Positions 5,025 to 6,624 of a DNA stretch of 6,624 nucleotides are shown here, piece after piece. This DNA comes from Verrucomicrobiota bacterium (GTDB taxonomy: Bacteria; Verrucomicrobiota; Verrucomicrobiae; Chthoniobacterales; UBA10450). Position 1 is the first letter of the stretch. Every line of letters starts with the position of its first letter. The position numbers and the translations under genes were made by a program. The notes under the pieces are model-generated. The model was given only the letters and a program-made list of their open reading frames with translations. It searched no databases and was not told the origin of the DNA. The stretch spans positions 1,694 through 8,317 of the forward strand of contig QHOZ01000054.1 in the NCBI GenBank assembly GCA_003219495.1. Reading direction: 5' to 3'.

Positions 5025-6140
5025 ATGAAAATTGAAACCCTCGCTGTCCACGCCGGGCATGAAATTGATCCTACTACCGGCGCCGTCGCCGCGCCCATTC
5101 ATCTCTCCACCACGTTCGAACGCGACATTGAGGGATCTTTTTCGCGCGGGTTCATGTACTCGCGTAACGACAACCCTAATCGCAAGGCGCTTGAGCAAGC
5201 CGTCAGCGCGATCGAAGGAGGCGCCGCGGCGGCCGCGTTTGCATCAGGAACCGGCGCAACGATGTCGATCTTCCAAGCGCTCAGCCCCGGCGATCACATC
5301 CTCGCGCACACGGATGCCTATTACGGAACGTCGCGCTTGTTGAACGAAGTTTTCGTGCGTTGGGGTCTTCAAGCTGACTTCGTCGACATGAGCGATCTCG
5401 CCGCGGTGAAAAAAGCGATCCGCCCGAACACGAAGCTGGCCTGGATGGAAACACCTTCCAATCCGCTCCTGAAGATTGTGGATCTTGCCGCGATTTGCGA
5501 AATCGTTCACAACGCCGGCGCGGTTTGTGTTTGCGACAATACCTGGGCGCCGATTCTGCAACGGCCGTTTGATCTCGGCGCCGATTTCATTTTACATTCC
5601 ACCACGAAATATTTCGGCGGCCACTGCGACGTGCTCGGCGGAATTCTGGCCGCGAAGAATGACAGCGAGCTTTTCCAACGCATTCACAACATTCAGTACG
5701 AAGGCGGCGCCGTCCCCTCCCCGTTTGATTGCTGGCTTGTTCTGCGCGGACTGCGGACTCTGCCCTGGCGAATGCGCGCACACTCACAAAACGCGGCGGA
5801 GGTCGCAGCGTTTCTCGCGCAACACCGCAACGTAGAGCGCGTGCATTATCCTGGATTGAAGACGCATGCCGGGCACGACATTGCGAAAAAGCAGATGTCG
5901 ATGTTTGGCGGAATGCTCTCGTGCGAAGTCAAGGGCGGCCGCGACGCGGCAATGAAAGTTTCGAACAGCACCAAAATCTTTATTCGCGCGACCAGCCTGG
6001 GAGGCGTGGAAAGTTTGATTGAGCATCGAGCATCAATCGAAGGACCGGGCACAAAATCGCCCGAAGGTTTATTGCGATTATTGATCGGCCTGGAGAACGC
6101 CGAAGATTTGATCGCCGATCTCGATCAAGCTCTCGGTTGA
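5025..6140 (+). CDS. Trans-sulfuration-type PLP enzyme (cystathionine gamma-synthase/gamma-lyase family)
   Basis: This is a fold-type I pyridoxal-phosphate enzyme of the Cys/Met metabolism family, acting in the cytoplasm. In the 371-residue product, MYSRNDNPNR (44-53) holds the Tyr45/Arg47 pair that binds the cofactor phosphate of the neighbouring subunit. SGTGATMS (74-81) is the phosphate-binding turn, Asp171 in CVCDNTW should contact the pyridine nitrogen, and Lys195 in HSTTKYFGGH is the PLP-binding lysine. SLGGVESLIEHRA (324-336) is the usual C-terminal substrate-site segment. Two details depart from the common pattern. Cys201 follows GGH where most members have Ser (GHSD). After the conserved His-Arg the segment runs SIEGPGTKSPEGLLRL rather than the usual longer acidic/Pro loop. 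Gamma-synthase, gamma-lyase, beta-lyase and methionine gamma-lyase cannot be told apart from motifs, so no symbol is given. The ATG at 5025 gives the standard MKIETLAVHAGHE N-terminus; only a weak GAG lies upstream. The family is secure, the exact reaction is not. Confidence 0.92.
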   Translation: MKIETLAVHAGHEIDPTTGAVAAPIHLSTTFERDIEGSFSRGFMYSRNDNPNRKALEQAVSAIEGGAAAAAFASGTGATMSIFQALSPGDHILAHTDAYYGTSRLLNEVFVRWGLQADFVDMSDLAAVKKAIRPNTKLAWMETPSNPLLKIVDLAAICEIVHNAGAVCVCDNTWAPILQRPFDLGADFILHSTTKYFGGHCDVLGGILAAKNDSELFQRIHNIQYEGGAVPSPFDCWLVLRGLRTLPWRMRAHSQNAAEVAAFLAQHRNVERVHYPGLKTHAGHDIAKKQMSMFGGMLSCEVKGGRDAAMKVSNSTKIFIRATSLGGVESLIEHRASIEGPGTKSPEGLLRLLIGLENAEDLIADLDQALG

Positions 6141-6624
6141 TTCGCGCGACGTAATTTGCGCCGGACAAGATCGACAACGTCGCGCACTTCATTGACCTGA
6201 AAGAGGAACGCGCTTCCGAAAAACACGACCGCCGCGACGGCGATGACGAGGAGCACACCGAAAATTCTCTGCCATTCCGGCAAGTGTGCGCCCGGCGGAA
6301 ACATTGTCGGCAAGCCGAGCCAGCAGACGCCCGAGAGCAGCGCCAAGGGAACGATTAATTTCCCGAGCAATGCGAGGAGAGCACCCGTTTCAAGCCTTCC
6401 GGCGTAGCGGCGCATCATTATATATAGAAGCAGAAAATTGGTGAGCGCCACGAGGCTCGTGGAGAGCGCGAGTCCGCGGTGACCGAGATGAAGCTGGAAC
6501 ATGAAAAACCAGTTCAGCGCAAAGTTCACCAAGATCGACAACATGCTGACCATCATCGGCAGATAGCGTCGATCGATCGCGTAGAACGCCGGCGCGAGAA
6601 CTTTGACCGCCGAGTATGCAGCGA
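6125..6624 (-). CDS. murJ: MurJ/MviN-like lipid II flippase, C-terminal part (5' end beyond window)
   Basis: MurJ moves the peptidoglycan precursor lipid II across the inner membrane. About 166 C-terminal residues are visible, and the reading frame stays open through the right edge, so the ATG at 6554-6556 is internal. The first residues in the window, AAYSAVKVLAPAFYAIDRRYLPMMVSMLSILVNFALN, match the characteristic MurJ stretch K-x-L-x-P-x-F-Y-A followed by a membrane helix containing V-N-x-x-L-N. Four hydrophobic segments then follow: around the WFFMFQL/GLALSTSLVAL stretch, FLLLYIMM, LIVPLALLSGVCWLGL and IFGVLLVIAVAAVVFFGSAFLF. The protein ends with a basic tail (VRRKLRRANQPRA). Full-length members have about 500 residues. 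The 3' end overlaps the PLP enzyme gene by 16 nt in convergent orientation, with no terminator between them. A non-peptidoglycan MATE/MOP-family polysaccharide flippase is a less likely alternative given the FYA motif. Confidence 0.88.
   Translation of the reverse strand, partial: AAYSAVKVLAPAFYAIDRRYLPMMVSMLSILVNFALNWFFMFQLHLGHRGLALSTSLVALTNFLLLYIMMRRYAGRLETGALLALLGKLIVPLALLSGVCWLGLPTMFPPGAHLPEWQRIFGVLLVIAVAAVVFFGSAFLFQVNEVRDVVDLVRRKLRRANQPRA

Overview
The window looks like chromosomal DNA of a Gram-negative bacterium of moderately high GC content. A HlyD-type adaptor that spans a periplasm, a sigma-54 activator and a lipid II flippase all fit an organism with two membranes. The overall flavour, together with small peptides carrying a DLxPKxDxxGG leader, suggests Verrucomicrobiota or a related phylum. 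That placement is an impression, because there is no rRNA or other marker here to test it.

Region 1 (1-3597, + strand) appears to be one peptide-export locus. It starts with the C-terminal ATPase part of an exporter ABC protein, cut by the left edge. A HlyD-family adaptor follows after 13 nt, and a sensor-less sigma-54 enhancer-binding protein (PspF-like layout) after a further 7 nt. A gap of about 155 nt contains a small hairpin and a partial -24/-12 (sigma-54) promoter match. Then come two small genes 2 nt apart: a peptide of about 63 residues with a non-ATG start, and a 68-residue peptide. Both carry the same motif, D-L-x-P-K-x-D-x-x-G-G, which looks like a double-glycine-type leader. The second peptide continues into a Gly/Thr/Ser/Ala repeat core with six TGGGxx(x) units. 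A strong rho-independent terminator closes the unit. The reading offered here is a class II microcin-like or RiPP-like secretion system. In this model the ABC/HlyD pair exports the cleaved peptides and the regulator switches on the peptide genes from a sigma-54 promoter. The genes and motifs are visible; the functional link is inference.

Region 2 (3617-6624) is housekeeping metabolism and cell-wall synthesis. A full glutamate dehydrogenase gene lies on the minus strand. A 145-nt divergent spacer separates it from a trans-sulfuration-type PLP enzyme on the plus strand (cystathionine gamma-synthase/lyase family). The 3' end of that gene overlaps by 16 nt, tail to tail, the 3' end of a minus-strand murJ-like flippase gene that runs off the right edge. 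No rRNA, tRNA, CRISPR array, insertion sequence or integrase was seen.
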